DNA of 64,000 nt. Source: Streptomyces durmitorensis (GTDB lineage: Bacteria > Actinomycetota > Actinomycetes > Streptomycetales > Streptomycetaceae). Position numbers and translations under genes: made by a program. The stretch spans positions 3,720,001 to 3,784,000 of the forward strand of contig NZ_CP097289.1 in NCBI RefSeq assembly GCF_023498005.1. The letters run 5' to 3'. Under the pieces are notes generated by a model. That model was not told the origin of the DNA. It saw only the letters and a program-made list of their open reading frames with translations, and searched no databases. Shown here one piece after another: positions 1 to 8,913 of the stretch (positions are counted from its first letter, which is position 1; each line of letters starts with the position of its first letter).

Positions 1-112
1 GCGCTCGCGGGCGTACGCCGTCACCGGCGACCACCTGGCCGAGGACCCGTGGTGCGCGTATGAGCCGCCTGCCCGTCCTCCCGTCCCCGAGGAGTCCCCG
101 TGCGCTCAGTGA
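1..112 (+). CDS. 3' end of an unidentified gene (partial)
   Basis: The frame starting at base 2 is open from the window edge to a TGA at 110-112 and encodes about 36 residues (including GDHLAEDPWCAYEPP). Its first 19 codons nearly all end in G or C, as expected of Streptomyces coding sequence, whereas the competing frame from base 1 (stop at 61-63) has poor third-position bias. It overlaps the first codons of hemY, which suggests translational coupling. Too little is present to name the product. It does not resemble the end of HemE, the usual haem-pathway neighbour, as I remember it. Confidence 0.5.
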   Translation, partial: RSRAYAVTGDHLAEDPWCAYEPPARPPVPEESPCAQ

Positions 113-1515
113 TCGTCATCGGCGGAGGCATCAGCGGACTCGCCGCGGCCTGGGAACTGCGCGGCAAGGCCGAGGTCACCGTCCTGGAGGCCGGCGACCG
201 CGTGGGCGGCAAGCTGCGCACGGGCTCCCTGGCCGGGACGCCCGTCGACGAGGGTGCGGAGTCCGTCATGGCGCTGCGCCCCGAGGCCGTACGGCTCGCG
301 GAGGAGGTCGGCCTCGGGGACAGCCTGTGCGACCCGGCGCCCGCCCCCGTCACCTTCTGGACCCGGGACGCCCTGCGCCCGCTGCCCGCGGGTCACGTCA
401 TGGGCATCCCCGCGGACCCTGCCGCTCTCAACGGCACCGGTCTGCTGTCCGCGGAAGGGCTCGCCAGGCTCGCCCAGGAGGAGGCGATCCCCGCGAGCCC
501 CGCTCTCACGGACGGAGGGGACATCAGCATCGCCGGTTACCTCGTTCCCAGGATCGGCCAGGAGGCGGTGGACCGCCTCGTGGAACCGCTCCTCGGCGGG
601 ATCTACGCGGGCCGCACCGACCAGCTCTCCCTGCGCTCGGCCATGCCGTTCCTCGCTCCCGTCGCCGCCTCTGGCGACTCCTTGCTCGCCACCTTGCGCC
701 GCCGCAGGGACAGCCAGGGGGCGGCGTCGAGCCAGGGCCCGCGGCCGAGCGTGGTCCGCGGGATCGTCGGAGGCACCGGCCGGCTGCCCCGCGCGGTGGC
801 CGCCGCGAGCGGCGCGCGTGTCCTCACCCACAGCACCGCCCTCGCCCTGGAACGCACCCCGGGGAACTGCACCCCGGGGAACCGCTGGCGGGTGCACGCG
901 GCGACCGGCCACGGCCCGGCGACGCTGGACGCCGACGCGCTGATCGTCGCGCTGCCCGCGCCCGCCGCTGCCACGCTCCTCGGCCCGCACTCCCCGGCCG
1001 CGCGGGCCGAGCTCGACACGGTCCGGTACGCCGGATCGGCCGTGCTCACCATGGCGTTCACGCGCACGCGGCCCGGCCCCGCGCCGGACCTCAACGGATT
1101 CCTCGTACCCCCGGTGGACGGCCGCACGATCAAGGCGGCGACCGTCCTCTCCCACAAGTGGGCCTGGCAGCGTGACGAGGCGCCTTCGAGACTGATCCTG
1201 CGCGCTTCGGTGGGACGGGTGGGCGAAGAGCACCTGCTCGACCTCGACGACCGCCACCTGACTGCGCTCGCTACAGCTGAACTGACGGCCGCGATAGGCC
1301 CGTTGGGCTCCCTGCTGGCCTCGAAGGTCACCCGATGGCCGCAGGGGCTTCCGCAGTACGAGGTGGGCCACGCCGACCGCGTGGCCGCCGTCCGCGAGGC
1401 GATCGGCAAGCTGCCCGGCGTCGAACTGTGCGGGGCGCTCTACGAGGGAGTGGGAGTCGCGGCCTGCGTCGCGACGGGGCGGGCGGCGGCGGAGCGGGTG
1501 CTGGCGAATGGGTGA
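100..1515 (+). CDS. hemY: Protoporphyrinogen/coproporphyrinogen III oxidase
   Basis: This FAD enzyme oxidises a porphyrinogen to a porphyrin late in haem synthesis; in actinobacteria the family normally acts on coproporphyrinogen III (HemY/CgoX). The 471-residue product starts with a dinucleotide-binding fold (VIVIGGGISGLAAAWEL, residues 4-20) followed by the E-A-G-D-R-V-G-G-K turn near residue 30, typical of the amine-oxidase-like FAD family. The C-terminal GVGVAACVATGRAAAE segment is the second FAD-binding motif. GTG at 100 is chosen because GAGGAG lies at 89-94, five bases upstream; GTG at 109 would overlap the previous stop but lies too far from that site. The partner gene hemQ is not next to it here. 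The function is well supported; the exact substrate is inferred from the phylum. Confidence 0.9.
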   Translation: MRSVIVIGGGISGLAAAWELRGKAEVTVLEAGDRVGGKLRTGSLAGTPVDEGAESVMALRPEAVRLAEEVGLGDSLCDPAPAPVTFWTRDALRPLPAGHVMGIPADPAALNGTGLLSAEGLARLAQEEAIPASPALTDGGDISIAGYLVPRIGQEAVDRLVEPLLGGIYAGRTDQLSLRSAMPFLAPVAASGDSLLATLRRRRDSQGAASSQGPRPSVVRGIVGGTGRLPRAVAAASGARVLTHSTALALERTPGNCTPGNRWRVHAATGHGPATLDADALIVALPAPAAATLLGPHSPAARAELDTVRYAGSAVLTMAFTRTRPGPAPDLNGFLVPPVDGRTIKAATVLSHKWAWQRDEAPSRLILRASVGRVGEEHLLDLDDRHLTALATAELTAAIGPLGSLLASKVTRWPQGLPQYEVGHADRVAAVREAIGKLPGVELCGALYEGVGVAACVATGRAAAERVLANG

Positions 1516-1583
1516 GCCGCGAGCACCCGGTGAGCCGCCCGTACCCGCCGAGCGGGTACGGGCGGCCTGCGGGATGAGGCCGC

Positions 1584-4500
1584 CTACCGGTGGGTGAACG
1601 CCCGGGTGGCGGACTTCTTGGCACCCCCTCCGTTGATCACGAACTGCGACCCGGGCTCGATCAGGATGTTCCCGTCGCGCGAGTCGCTGATCGTCACGTC
1701 CGTGAGCGTCGCACTGCCGCGCGCGCCGCCCATGGCGAGGATGCCGGAGCCGTTGTTGGACTTGGAGATCGTCACGTCGGAGATCTTCACGTCCGGCATG
1801 GCACCGCCACCCGTCTTGAACTGGATGCCGTCGTACGTCGAGTCATGGATGTCGGTGTCGCGGATCGTGACCCCGGGGATGGACGGACCCTGTGCGAACA
1901 GCGTGATGGCGCCGAACTCCTGATCCTCGTTCCAGAACGCGCCGCCGGTGCGGTAGAGCCCGTTGTTCGCGATCAGCGTCTGCCCGGTGAAGGGGATCGG
2001 GTCGTGGTCGGTCGCGAGCATGATGCCGGGGTAGTTCATGGTGTCGTACACGAGATTGTTCTCGATCTTGTTGCCGTAACCGCCGTACACAGCAATGCCG
2101 TTGGCGCGCCAGGGCAGCTGCACGGTGTTGTTGCGGAAGGCGTTGTCGTGGCCGACGTCCACCGACGTGTCCTTGACGTACTTGCTGGCCCACACGGCGA
2201 GCGCGTCGTCGCCGGTGTTGCGGAAGGAGGAGTTGAAGACGGTGGAATTCCGCGTGCCGTTGGTGAAGTTGACGCCGTCCGCGTACGTGTTGCGGATGCG
2301 CATCCCGTTGAATTCGAGCCCGTCGCCGGGGCCCCACAGCTCCGGGATGTTGCTGTAGTCGCGGCCGACCCAGGCACCCACATTGGCGTGCTCGATCCAC
2401 ACGTCATTGATCTTCGTGTTCTTGCCGAATCGCCCGTTCAGACCCACACCCCCCTCCGCGTTGCCGTCGCCGCCGCGGATCGCGCCCGAGCCGAAGATGG
2501 CGATGCCGGAGATCTTGGTGTTGTCGTCGATGTCGAAGCCGAAGTTGCCCTCGTGCGGATGGTTGATGCCGCCCGCCTCGTGCGGCGGGGTCAGCGTGTA
2601 GAGCTGGGAGTGCCACATGCCGGCGCCGCGGATCGTGACGTCACGGATGCCCACCTGGTTGAACTGCCCGCGGTTCAGCGGGTCGTCGGTGAGGATCTTC
2701 TGCTCCTGGCGCCACTGTCCCGCCGGGATCCACACGCACGCGATGTCGCCGTTCTGGTCGGCGGTCACGGCCCGCTGGATCGCGGCCGTGTCATCGATGC
2801 CGTCGTTCGGTACGGCTCCGTACGTGGCGATCGATGTGCACTCGGCGGGCTTGCTCGCCGCGGGTGCCACCTGCTCCAGGTCGATCAGGTCGACGATGTA
2901 GAACGCGGCGTCGTCACCGGCGTCGCGCTGCAGCTTGAACTTGGTGCCCTGCGGATACGTCTGCGTGAGCAGCGCGTGCGACTCGTCGAAGAGCCGCCGG
3001 GCGTCGCCGCCCGGGGTGTTGGTCAGGCCCTCGGGCTGGTCGGTGTTGCCGTACAGCCAGCTGTGCTTGGAGGAGAGGTTCAGCTTCTGCACGAACTTGC
3101 CGTCCGCGTAGAGACTGAGGGTCTTGTCCTGGCCGCCGCCGCCCGGCGCGTCGGGGATGGAGTTGCGTACGACGATGGAGTTGGCGGCGCTGGTGGAGCT
3201 GAACTCCACATACTGACCAGTCGAGTTGAGCCGAACGGACTTCCGCCCCGAGGACTCGGTGGCGTAATTGGTGTGCCCGAAGGTGCGCACGGCGTCGGCT
3301 TCGAGCAAGGTGCCTTCGTACTTGGCGTCCTCCGCCTCGTACTCGACGTACGGCACGGCGGCCCCGCGCCCGACCACGATGGAGCGCGCGAAGACGTTGT
3401 TGTTCTCGTTGGTCTCGGTGACCGTGTTCGTGGCGTCGGCGGTGGCGGTGAGCGTGGCGCCGCCGCTGGCAGCGGTCCAGTCGCCGCCGATGGCGACCGT
3501 GGCCGTCTCACCGGCGGCGATGGCCGGAGTGGTGCCGTTGAGGGTGGCGCCGCCCACGGTCAGCCGGGTCACGGACCCGGCGCTCACGCCGGTGGTGCCG
3601 CGGTTGTGGACCTTGGCGGTGAAGGTGACCTTCGCGCCCACGGCGGGGTTCGCCGGGTTCGATGTGATGCCGGTGACCTCAAGGTCGGGCCCAGGACTCT
3701 GACGGACGGTCAACTTATCTGTGGCAGTACGGCTGTTGTTGTCATCATCCTGCTCGTCGATGGTGTCGCTGGGGTCGACGACCGCGGAGACGGTGTAACT
3801 CCCTTGCGCCCGCTTGCCAATGCCGACCTTGACGGTGGCGGACTCGCCGGCGCCAAGCGCGGGCACGGGGGCGGTGCCCGCGACCGTGCCGCCGAGGCTG
3901 ACGTTCACGGTGGTGGCGCCGGAGGCGGCACTGCCACTGTTGCGCACAGTGGCGTTGACGCCGATCTCATCACTCTCGGAGGGATTGGCGGGATCCCAGG
4001 TGAGGTTCGAGACGGTCAGATCGGGATTGGGCGCGGGGGTCCCCATCACCTGGAACTCAGCGGCCTGGGCCCCGTATCCGGAGCTGTTGCTGAAGACCTT
4101 CAACTGGACGTCGGCGTACCGCCCCGTGACGGGGATGGTAACGGAGTTCCGTTCACCCCCGGAGGGATTGAAGACGTAATCAGCGCGCGCCTTGAGCGAC
4201 TTGAAGCTGCCGGCGGCCTGCTCACGCCCGAGCACCTCGATGCTCTGCGTACGGGTCGACCAGGCCGCATCGGGATTGAGCTTGACGACGACGGACGCGA
4301 GATCGGCGTTGGCACCGAGCTTCACGGTGAGCGTGGACGGGTGACCGCTCGACTCCCAGTAGGTGCTGGTGCTGTTGTCGTTGGCGTTCGGGGCGAAGTA
4401 GTTCTGCGTCGACGAGGACGCCTCGATGGGCTTGTTGAGGGCGAGGTTCACGGGTTCGGCGGCGGGTTTGGCGACGGGCTCGGGCTTGGCCGCGGGCCGC

Positions 4501-4604
4501 GCGGCGGCCGATCCGACACCGACGGGCACAAGCCCGAGGGCTATCAGACCAGCACTGAGCGCGCCGGTGATCAGCCGCCGCCGACTGCGTTGCTTCCATC
4601 TCAT
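1584..4604 (-). CDS. Secreted GH87-type alpha-1,3-glucanase with discoidin and CARDB modules
   Basis: The 1006-residue protein has a basic start and hydrophobic signal segment (residues 9-35), a discoidin/F5-8C-like module (about 50-190, starting NLALNKPIEASSS), two CARDB domains (about 195-405), a second carbohydrate-binding-like module beginning YVEYEAEDA, and a C-terminal right-handed beta-helix (about 620-1000). The helix contains ADGVNF near residue 775 and NTGDDALAVW 23-24 residues later. This Asp-(23)-Asp-Asp spacing equals the catalytic trio I recall for GH87 enzymes such as Agl-FH1 (D1045, D1068, D1069). GH87 enzymes cut alpha-1,3-glucan of fungal walls or mutan, so a secreted role against fungal polymers is likely. 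A plainer label would be secreted pectate-lyase-like beta-helix protein. A promoter candidate lies at 4728-4755. Confidence 0.75.
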   Translation of the reverse strand: MRWKQRSRRRLITGALSAGLIALGLVPVGVGSAAARPAAKPEPVAKPAAEPVNLALNKPIEASSSTQNYFAPNANDNSTSTYWESSGHPSTLTVKLGANADLASVVVKLNPDAAWSTRTQSIEVLGREQAAGSFKSLKARADYVFNPSGGERNSVTIPVTGRYADVQLKVFSNSSGYGAQAAEFQVMGTPAPNPDLTVSNLTWDPANPSESDEIGVNATVRNSGSAASGATTVNVSLGGTVAGTAPVPALGAGESATVKVGIGKRAQGSYTVSAVVDPSDTIDEQDDDNNSRTATDKLTVRQSPGPDLEVTGITSNPANPAVGAKVTFTAKVHNRGTTGVSAGSVTRLTVGGATLNGTTPAIAAGETATVAIGGDWTAASGGATLTATADATNTVTETNENNNVFARSIVVGRGAAVPYVEYEAEDAKYEGTLLEADAVRTFGHTNYATESSGRKSVRLNSTGQYVEFSSTSAANSIVVRNSIPDAPGGGGQDKTLSLYADGKFVQKLNLSSKHSWLYGNTDQPEGLTNTPGGDARRLFDESHALLTQTYPQGTKFKLQRDAGDDAAFYIVDLIDLEQVAPAASKPAECTSIATYGAVPNDGIDDTAAIQRAVTADQNGDIACVWIPAGQWRQEQKILTDDPLNRGQFNQVGIRDVTIRGAGMWHSQLYTLTPPHEAGGINHPHEGNFGFDIDDNTKISGIAIFGSGAIRGGDGNAEGGVGLNGRFGKNTKINDVWIEHANVGAWVGRDYSNIPELWGPGDGLEFNGMRIRNTYADGVNFTNGTRNSTVFNSSFRNTGDDALAVWASKYVKDTSVDVGHDNAFRNNTVQLPWRANGIAVYGGYGNKIENNLVYDTMNYPGIMLATDHDPIPFTGQTLIANNGLYRTGGAFWNEDQEFGAITLFAQGPSIPGVTIRDTDIHDSTYDGIQFKTGGGAMPDVKISDVTISKSNNGSGILAMGGARGSATLTDVTISDSRDGNILIEPGSQFVINGGGAKKSATRAFTHR

Positions 4605-4727
4605 GGCGTCCTCTGTTCCACGGGGGGGCGGTGCCGTGACACGCCTAGCCGACGCGTCACGGGGAGGAGCGGGGCATCATGCGGAATTTGCTGAGTACAG
4701 TCGATTTCTTGCATCAACCGCAGCACA

Positions 4728-4755
4728 GATTTACCGCACACCCCAGGAATGTCAA
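4728..4755 (-). promoter_or_regulatory. Sigma-70-type promoter for the glucanase gene
   Basis: On the minus strand a perfect -35 hexamer TTGACA (4750-4755) is followed after 16 bases by TAAATC (4728-4733). The predicted 5' untranslated region to the ATG at 4604 would be about 115 bases. The call rests on motif match only. Confidence 0.45.
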
Positions 4756-4899
4756 CGCTTAGCGCACACCACTCAACTCGACCCTCTACCAAGGCAGTTC
4801 AGCCCTCACGCCCACCACCGAAGCAACTGAGCTGCCCAGCAGGGCGGCACGCCTCAGCAACAGGCCCCTGCACAGCTGCCCACCCCCGCAAATTTATTG

Positions 4900-4914
4900 C
4901 TCGATTTGATCGAG
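4900..4914. promoter_or_regulatory. Operator-like inverted repeat CTCGAT-TTG-ATCGAG
   Basis: Perfect 6-bp arms separated by TTG lie in an AT-richer stretch about 145 bp upstream of the glucanase -35. It could bind a dimeric repressor, possibly sugar-responsive; no specific regulator is recognised. Confidence 0.3.
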
Positions 4915-4952
4915 ATCTTGCGAGAGAGCCGACTGACCGCAGGCACACAGAA

Positions 4953-4981
4953 GGGGTCGGACTCCACCGGAGCCCGACCCC
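4953..4981 (-). terminator. Second hairpin downstream of ychF
   Basis: GGGGTCGG (4953-4960) pairs with CCGACCCC (4974-4981), with an inner 4-bp stem CTCC/GGAG. It follows the hairpin at 4991-5021 in the direction of ychF transcription, giving a tandem terminator. Confidence 0.55.
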
Positions 4982-4990
4982 TCATGACCG

Positions 4991-5021
4991 CCGCGCGCCC
5001 GGTGGATCACCGGGCGCGCGG
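4991..5021 (-). terminator. ychF terminator hairpin
   Basis: A perfect 14-bp stem (4991-5004 with 5008-5021, arm CCGCGCGCCCGGTG) with a 3-base loop lies 12 bp beyond the ychF stop codon. Confidence 0.65.
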
Positions 5022-5032
5022 CAGTGGAACGA

Positions 5033-6121
5033 CTACACGTTGAAGCGGAACTCCACCACATCCCCGTCCTGCATCACATACTCCTTGCCCTCCATGCGCG
5101 CCTTGCCCGCCGCCCGCGCGTCGGCGACCGAGCCCGTTTCGACCAGGTCCGCGAAGGAGATCACCTCGGCCTTGATGAAGCCCTTCTGGAAGTCGGTGTG
5201 GATCACACCGGCCGCCTCGGGGGCCGTCGCGCCCTGGGGGATCGTCCAGGCGCGGGATTCCTTGGGGCCGGCCGTCAGGTACGTCTGGAGGCCGAGCGTG
5301 CGGAAGCCGACGTGGGCCAGGGTGGCCAGGCCGGGCTCTTCCTGGCCCACCGACTGGAGCAGTTCGAGAGCCTCGTCCTCCTCCAGCTCCACGAGCTCCG
5401 ACTCCAGCTTGGCGTTGAGGAAGATCGCCTCGGCGGGGGCGACCAGGGCGCTCTGGGCGGCCTTGAAGTCGTCGTCCGTCAGCTCGTCCTCGTCCACGTT
5501 GAAGACGTAGAGGAAGGGCTTGGTCGTGAGGAGGTGGAGGTCGTGGAGGAGCTCCTCCTTGCCGGAGCCCTGGACGATGCCCGCCGAGAAGAGCGTGTCG
5601 CCCTTCTCCAGGATCGCCTGGGCCTCCTCCACCGCCTTCACCTTCGGGGCGATGTCCTTCTTGATCCGCGACTCCTTCTGGAGGCGCGGCAGGACCTTCT
5701 CGATCGTTTGGAGGTCCGCCAGGATCAGCTCCGTGTTGATCGTCTCGATGTCGTCCTTGGGCGAGACCTTGCCGTCCACGTGCACGACGTTCTCGTCCTT
5801 GAAGGCACGGATGACCTGGCAGATCGCGTCCGACTCGCGGATGTTCGCGAGGAACTTGTTGCCCAGGCCCTCGCCCTCGCTCGCGCCGCGCACGATGCCC
5901 GCGATGTCGACGAAGTCGACCGTCGCCGGGAGGATCTTCTGGGAGCTGAAGATTTCCGCCAACTTCGTGAGGCGGGGGTCCGGGACGCCTACCACGCCGA
6001 CGTTCGGCTCGATCGTCGCGAACGGGTAGTTGGCCGCAAGGACGTCGTTCTTGGTCAGGGCGTTGAACAGGGTCGACTTGCCGACATTGGGCAGACCGAC
6101 GATTCCGATCGTGAGCGACAC
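5033..6121 (-). CDS. ychF: Redox-regulated ATPase YchF (Obg-related)
   Basis: YchF/Ola1 proteins are P-loop NTPases of the Obg group that prefer ATP and bind ribosomes; they take part in translation and oxidative-stress responses. The 362-residue length is standard. The P-loop [14 protein letters not shown] is at residues 8-21, the [19 protein letters not shown] switch region follows at about 70, and the C-terminal TGS domain ends with [10 protein letters not shown]. The gene is monocistronic with a tandem terminator. Downstream of its start the strand changes to the DUF6542 gene, giving a divergent pair separated by about 200 bp. Confidence 0.95.
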   Translation of the reverse strand: MSLTIGIVGLPNVGKSTLFNALTKNDVLAANYPFATIEPNVGVVGVPDPRLTKLAEIFSSQKILPATVDFVDIAGIVRGASEGEGLGNKFLANIRESDAICQVIRAFKDENVVHVDGKVSPKDDIETINTELILADLQTIEKVLPRLQKESRIKKDIAPKVKAVEEAQAILEKGDTLFSAGIVQGSGKEELLHDLHLLTTKPFLYVFNVDEDELTDDDFKAAQSALVAPAEAIFLNAKLESELVELEEDEALELLQSVGQEEPGLATLAHVGFRTLGLQTYLTAGPKESRAWTIPQGATAPEAAGVIHTDFQKGFIKAEVISFADLVETGSVADARAAGKARMEGKEYVMQDGDVVEFRFNV

Positions 6122-6318
6122 GTTGCGACTTCCCGTACGTGGAGGCTGTGGGTGGACGGCCCGGAGGGCCGGAGCGACCGTAGGGCGATCCCCCAGTCTA
6201 CGGCGTGCGTGCCCCGCCCTCGTCGGCGTACCGCTCTCGTATCGAACGCATGGCCAAGGTCGGCCAAAGGGCGTGTCCCAGGCAGGATTATCGGTATGGC
6301 TCGACCTAGGTTGGTCCG

Positions 6319-6945
6319 GTGGAGCAACACAGGACGCGTCCCCCTCAGCCTCCGGCCCGACCGCGACGCACCGCGCCCCTGCCCCCGCAGGGCAGGCCCG
6401 CCGATTCGGCGGCGGTCTACCGCGCCGCGTCCCGTCCCCGCCGCCCTCTCCCGCCCTTCGTCCGCAAGCTGCGCGCGCTGCCGCTCTACCGCACGCTGCG
6501 CGGCATGCCGAACCCGCGGCTCACCGGGCTCGGCAGCGGGCTCTTCTGTTCCGCGACGATGTTCCTGCTGGCCTGTCTGCTGTGGCTGCTCTTCGGCAGT
6601 TCGGTCGTCGCGTACGGCGTGCTCTTCGTGCCCGTGTGCGCGCTGACCGCGTTCTGGGTGCGGCCCGCCGACCTGGTGACCGCGCCGGTGGCCGTGCCGA
6701 TCGCCTTCGCCGTCGGCCTCCTGCCGATCTCCGGGGGCAACGGAGGCTTCGGCGGGCACTTCATGGGGCTCATCACGTCGCTCGCGCTGCATGCGGGCTG
6801 GTTGTACGGCGGGACGCTCGTCGCCGGGCTGATCGTGACCGGGCGCCGGATCAAGCTCATGGGGCAGCGGCGGCGGGCGCGGCAGGCCGCCGTCGCCGCC
6901 GCCGGGCCGCGGGGAGCCAAGCAGCGGCGCGTTCCCACCGCCTGA
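6319..6945 (+). CDS. DUF6542 family membrane protein
   Basis: The 208-residue product has a proline/arginine-rich cytoplasmic start (residues 1-70), three or four hydrophobic segments (about 75-100, 104-120, 124-145 and 155-172), and a basic tail. This layout matches the Streptomyces DUF6542 family next to ychF. Function is unknown. GTG at 6319 is the only reasonable start in frame before the conserved region; no strong ribosome site precedes it. The 9-bp tandem repeat block follows the stop directly. Confidence 0.75.
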   Translation: MEQHRTRPPQPPARPRRTAPLPPQGRPADSAAVYRAASRPRRPLPPFVRKLRALPLYRTLRGMPNPRLTGLGSGLFCSATMFLLACLLWLLFGSSVVAYGVLFVPVCALTAFWVRPADLVTAPVAVPIAFAVGLLPISGGNGGFGGHFMGLITSLALHAGWLYGGTLVAGLIVTGRRIKLMGQRRRARQAAVAAAGPRGAKQRRVPTA

Positions 6946-6950
6946 GGCAA

Positions 6951-7031
6951 GTCAGGTGCGTCAGGTGCGTCAGGTGCGTCGGGTGCGTCGGGTGCGTCAG
7001 GCACGTCAGGCACGTCAGGCACGTCAGGCAC
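6951..7031. repeat. Nine tandem 9-bp repeats
   Basis: Nine contiguous units follow each other: three GTCAGGTGC, two GTCGGGTGC, then four GTCAGGCAC. Because GGTGC and GCACC are complementary, the two halves can pair. The block fills the space between the convergent DUF6542 and ppgK genes and may act as a terminator-like structure. Confidence 0.9.
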
Positions 7032-7063
7032 CTCGCGCGCTCTCGCGCTCTCGCGGGGAGCGC

Positions 7064-7810
7064 CTACGCCTTGCCCGCCGCCGCCATCGCCGCGCCCACG
7101 ATCCCCGCGTTGTTCTGCAGCTCCGCGGGGACAAGATCGGCCTTGATGCCCTTGATCAGCGGCAGGAACTTGTGGGACTTGCGGCTCACGCCGCCGCCGA
7201 TGATGAAGAGCTCGGGCGAGAAGAGCATCTCCACGTGCGCCAGATACTTCTGGACGCGGTGCGCCCAGTGCTCCCAGGTGAGGTCCTCGTCCTCCTTGGC
7301 CTTGGACGATGCGCGCTTCTCCGCGTCGTGTCCGTGCAGCTCCAGGTGGCCGAGCTCCGTGTTCGGGACGAGGCGGCCGCCGGTGAAGAGGGCGCTGCCG
7401 ATGCCGGTGCCCAGGGTGAGCAGGATGACCGTGCCCTTGCGGTCGCGTCCCGCGCCGAAGTGCATCTCGGCCACCCCCGCCGCGTCCGCGTCGTTCAGGA
7501 CGGTGACGGGGGCGCCGCCGCCGAGGCGGTCCGCGACCAGGCTCTGGATGTCCGTGCCGATCCAGCTCTTGTCCACGTTGGCCGCCGTGCGCGCCGTGCC
7601 GTCGGTGATCACACCGGGGAACGTGGCGCCGACCGGGCCCGTCCAGCCGAAGTGCTCGACGACCTCGCGCACCTTGTCGGCCACGCCGTCGGGCGTGGCC
7701 GGATGCGGGGTGAGCACCTTGTGCCGCTCTTGTGCCAGGTCTCCGCGGTCCAGGTCAACGGGAGCGCCCTTGATCCCTGATCCGCCGATGTCCACACCGA
7801 AGATCTGCAT
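7064..7810 (-). CDS. ppgK: Polyphosphate glucokinase (ROK family)
   Basis: This enzyme phosphorylates glucose using polyphosphate and, in many actinobacteria, ATP. The 248-residue protein starts [15 protein letters not shown], the phosphate-binding DxGG motif of ROK kinases, with [12 protein letters not shown] near residue 130 and ELGHLELHG near 150; length and motifs match actinobacterial PpgK. The ATG at 7808-7810 is chosen because it begins exactly at the conserved N-terminus; an open frame continues upstream but without similarity. It is followed on the same strand by no further gene, and lies 35 bp downstream of ispH, so the two may be cotranscribed. Confidence 0.93.
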   Translation of the reverse strand: MQIFGVDIGGSGIKGAPVDLDRGDLAQERHKVLTPHPATPDGVADKVREVVEHFGWTGPVGATFPGVITDGTARTAANVDKSWIGTDIQSLVADRLGGGAPVTVLNDADAAGVAEMHFGAGRDRKGTVILLTLGTGIGSALFTGGRLVPNTELGHLELHGHDAEKRASSKAKEDEDLTWEHWAHRVQKYLAHVEMLFSPELFIIGGGVSRKSHKFLPLIKGIKADLVPAELQNNAGIVGAAMAAAGKA

Positions 7811-7845
7811 GAGACCGACGATACGGCCAGCGCCTGGCCTCCGCG

Positions 7846-8829
7846 TTACTTCTGTGACAGCTCCGCGGCCTCCGCGCGCAGGTCGCGGCGGAGCTCCTTC
7901 GGCAGCGAGAAGGTGATCGACTCGTCGGCCGTCTTCACCGTCTCCACGTCGCCGTAGCCCCGCTCGGCCAGCCACTCGATGACGCCGTCCACCAGGATGT
8001 CGGGGACGGACGCGCCCGAGGTGAGGCCCACCGTGGTCACGCCTTCCAGCCACGCCTCGTCGATCTCGTCGGCACCGTCCACCAGGTGCGAGGCGGGGGC
8101 GCCCGCGTCGAGGGCGACCTCGACCATGCGGATCGAGTTCGAGGAGTTCTTGGAGCCGACGACGATGACGAGCTCGGCGTCCTCCGCCAGCTTCTTCACC
8201 GCGATCTGGCGGTTCTGCGTGGCGTAGCAGATGTCGTCGCTCGGCGGGGAGATGAGGTTCGGGAACTTCCCCTTGAGGGCGTCGACCGTCTCCATGGTCT
8301 CGTCGACCGAGAGCGTGGTCTGGGAGAGCCAGACGACCCTGTCCGGGTCACGGACCTCTACGTTCGCGACGTCCTCGGGACCGTCGACCAGGGTGATGTG
8401 GTCAGGCGCCTCACCGGACGTACCGATGACCTCCTCGTGGCCCTCGTGGCCGATCAGGAGGATGTCGAAGTCGTCCTTGGCGAAGCGGACGGCTTCCTTG
8501 TGGACCTTCGTGACCAGGGGGCACGTCGCGTCGATCGTCGCCAGTTTCCGCTCGGCGGCCTCCGCGTGGACCGTGGGCGCCACTCCGTGCGCGGAGAACA
8601 TCACGATGGAGCCCTCGGGAACCTCGGCCGTCTGGTCGACGAAGATGGCTCCCTTCTTCTCCAGGGTCTGCACCACGTACTTGTTGTGGACGATCTCGTG
8701 GCGGACATAGATCGGGGCCCCGTACTGCTCAAGGGCCTTCTCGACGGCGATCACGGCACGGTCCACACCCGCGCAATAGCCGCGGGGGGCGGCGAGCAGG
8801 ACTCGGCGGGCAGGAGTCGAAGCAGTCAT
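7846..8829 (-). CDS. ispH: 4-hydroxy-3-methylbut-2-enyl diphosphate reductase
   Basis: IspH (LytB) is the last enzyme of the MEP isoprenoid pathway and forms IPP and DMAPP using a 4Fe-4S cluster. The 327-residue protein contains the three cluster cysteines in [13 protein letters not shown] (about residue 18), [11 protein letters not shown] (about 103) and [10 protein letters not shown] (about 204). The ATG at 8829 is used; a GTG 33 bases upstream would add 11 residues lacking conservation. Together with the prenyl transferase at 40.9-41.7 kb this window covers both precursor supply and polyprenyl carrier synthesis. Confidence 0.95.
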   Translation of the reverse strand: MTASTPARRVLLAAPRGYCAGVDRAVIAVEKALEQYGAPIYVRHEIVHNKYVVQTLEKKGAIFVDQTAEVPEGSIVMFSAHGVAPTVHAEAAERKLATIDATCPLVTKVHKEAVRFAKDDFDILLIGHEGHEEVIGTSGEAPDHITLVDGPEDVANVEVRDPDRVVWLSQTTLSVDETMETVDALKGKFPNLISPPSDDICYATQNRQIAVKKLAEDAELVIVVGSKNSSNSIRMVEVALDAGAPASHLVDGADEIDEAWLEGVTTVGLTSGASVPDILVDGVIEWLAERGYGDVETVKTADESITFSLPKELRRDLRAEAAELSQK

Positions 8830-8913
8830 GCCCCCATCGTAAGGCCGAGCCCAGCGCGTCAAAGATCGGCTTCTTGGGGAGACTGGAGGCCTGCGTTCAC
8901 TTACGGAGGCTCG

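Larger units (their letters stand above)
4605..5032. other. Intergenic region between the glucanase and ychF
   Basis: This gap of about 430 bp has visibly lower GC than its surroundings in 4690-4920. It holds the likely glucanase promoter (4728-4755, minus strand), an operator-like inverted repeat (4900-4914) and two strong hairpins that end ychF transcription (4953-4981 and 4991-5021). No open frame here has Streptomyces-like codon use. Confidence 0.6.

Noticed and set aside
1..63. Frame from base 1 ending at 61-63 as the upstream gene
   Set aside because: Third-position G/C bias is poor compared with the frame from base 2.
1590..4694. Long plus-strand frame opposite the glucanase gene
   Set aside because: It is an antisense shadow. 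The minus-strand product has clear domains and signal peptide, while this one is low complexity with no recognisable domain.
5024..6646. 540-codon plus-strand frame over ychF
   Set aside because: Antisense shadow of ychF; highly repetitive Leu/Val/Arg/Asp composition without domains.
6951..7031. CRISPR array
   Set aside because: Contiguous 9-bp units without spacers and no cas genes nearby.
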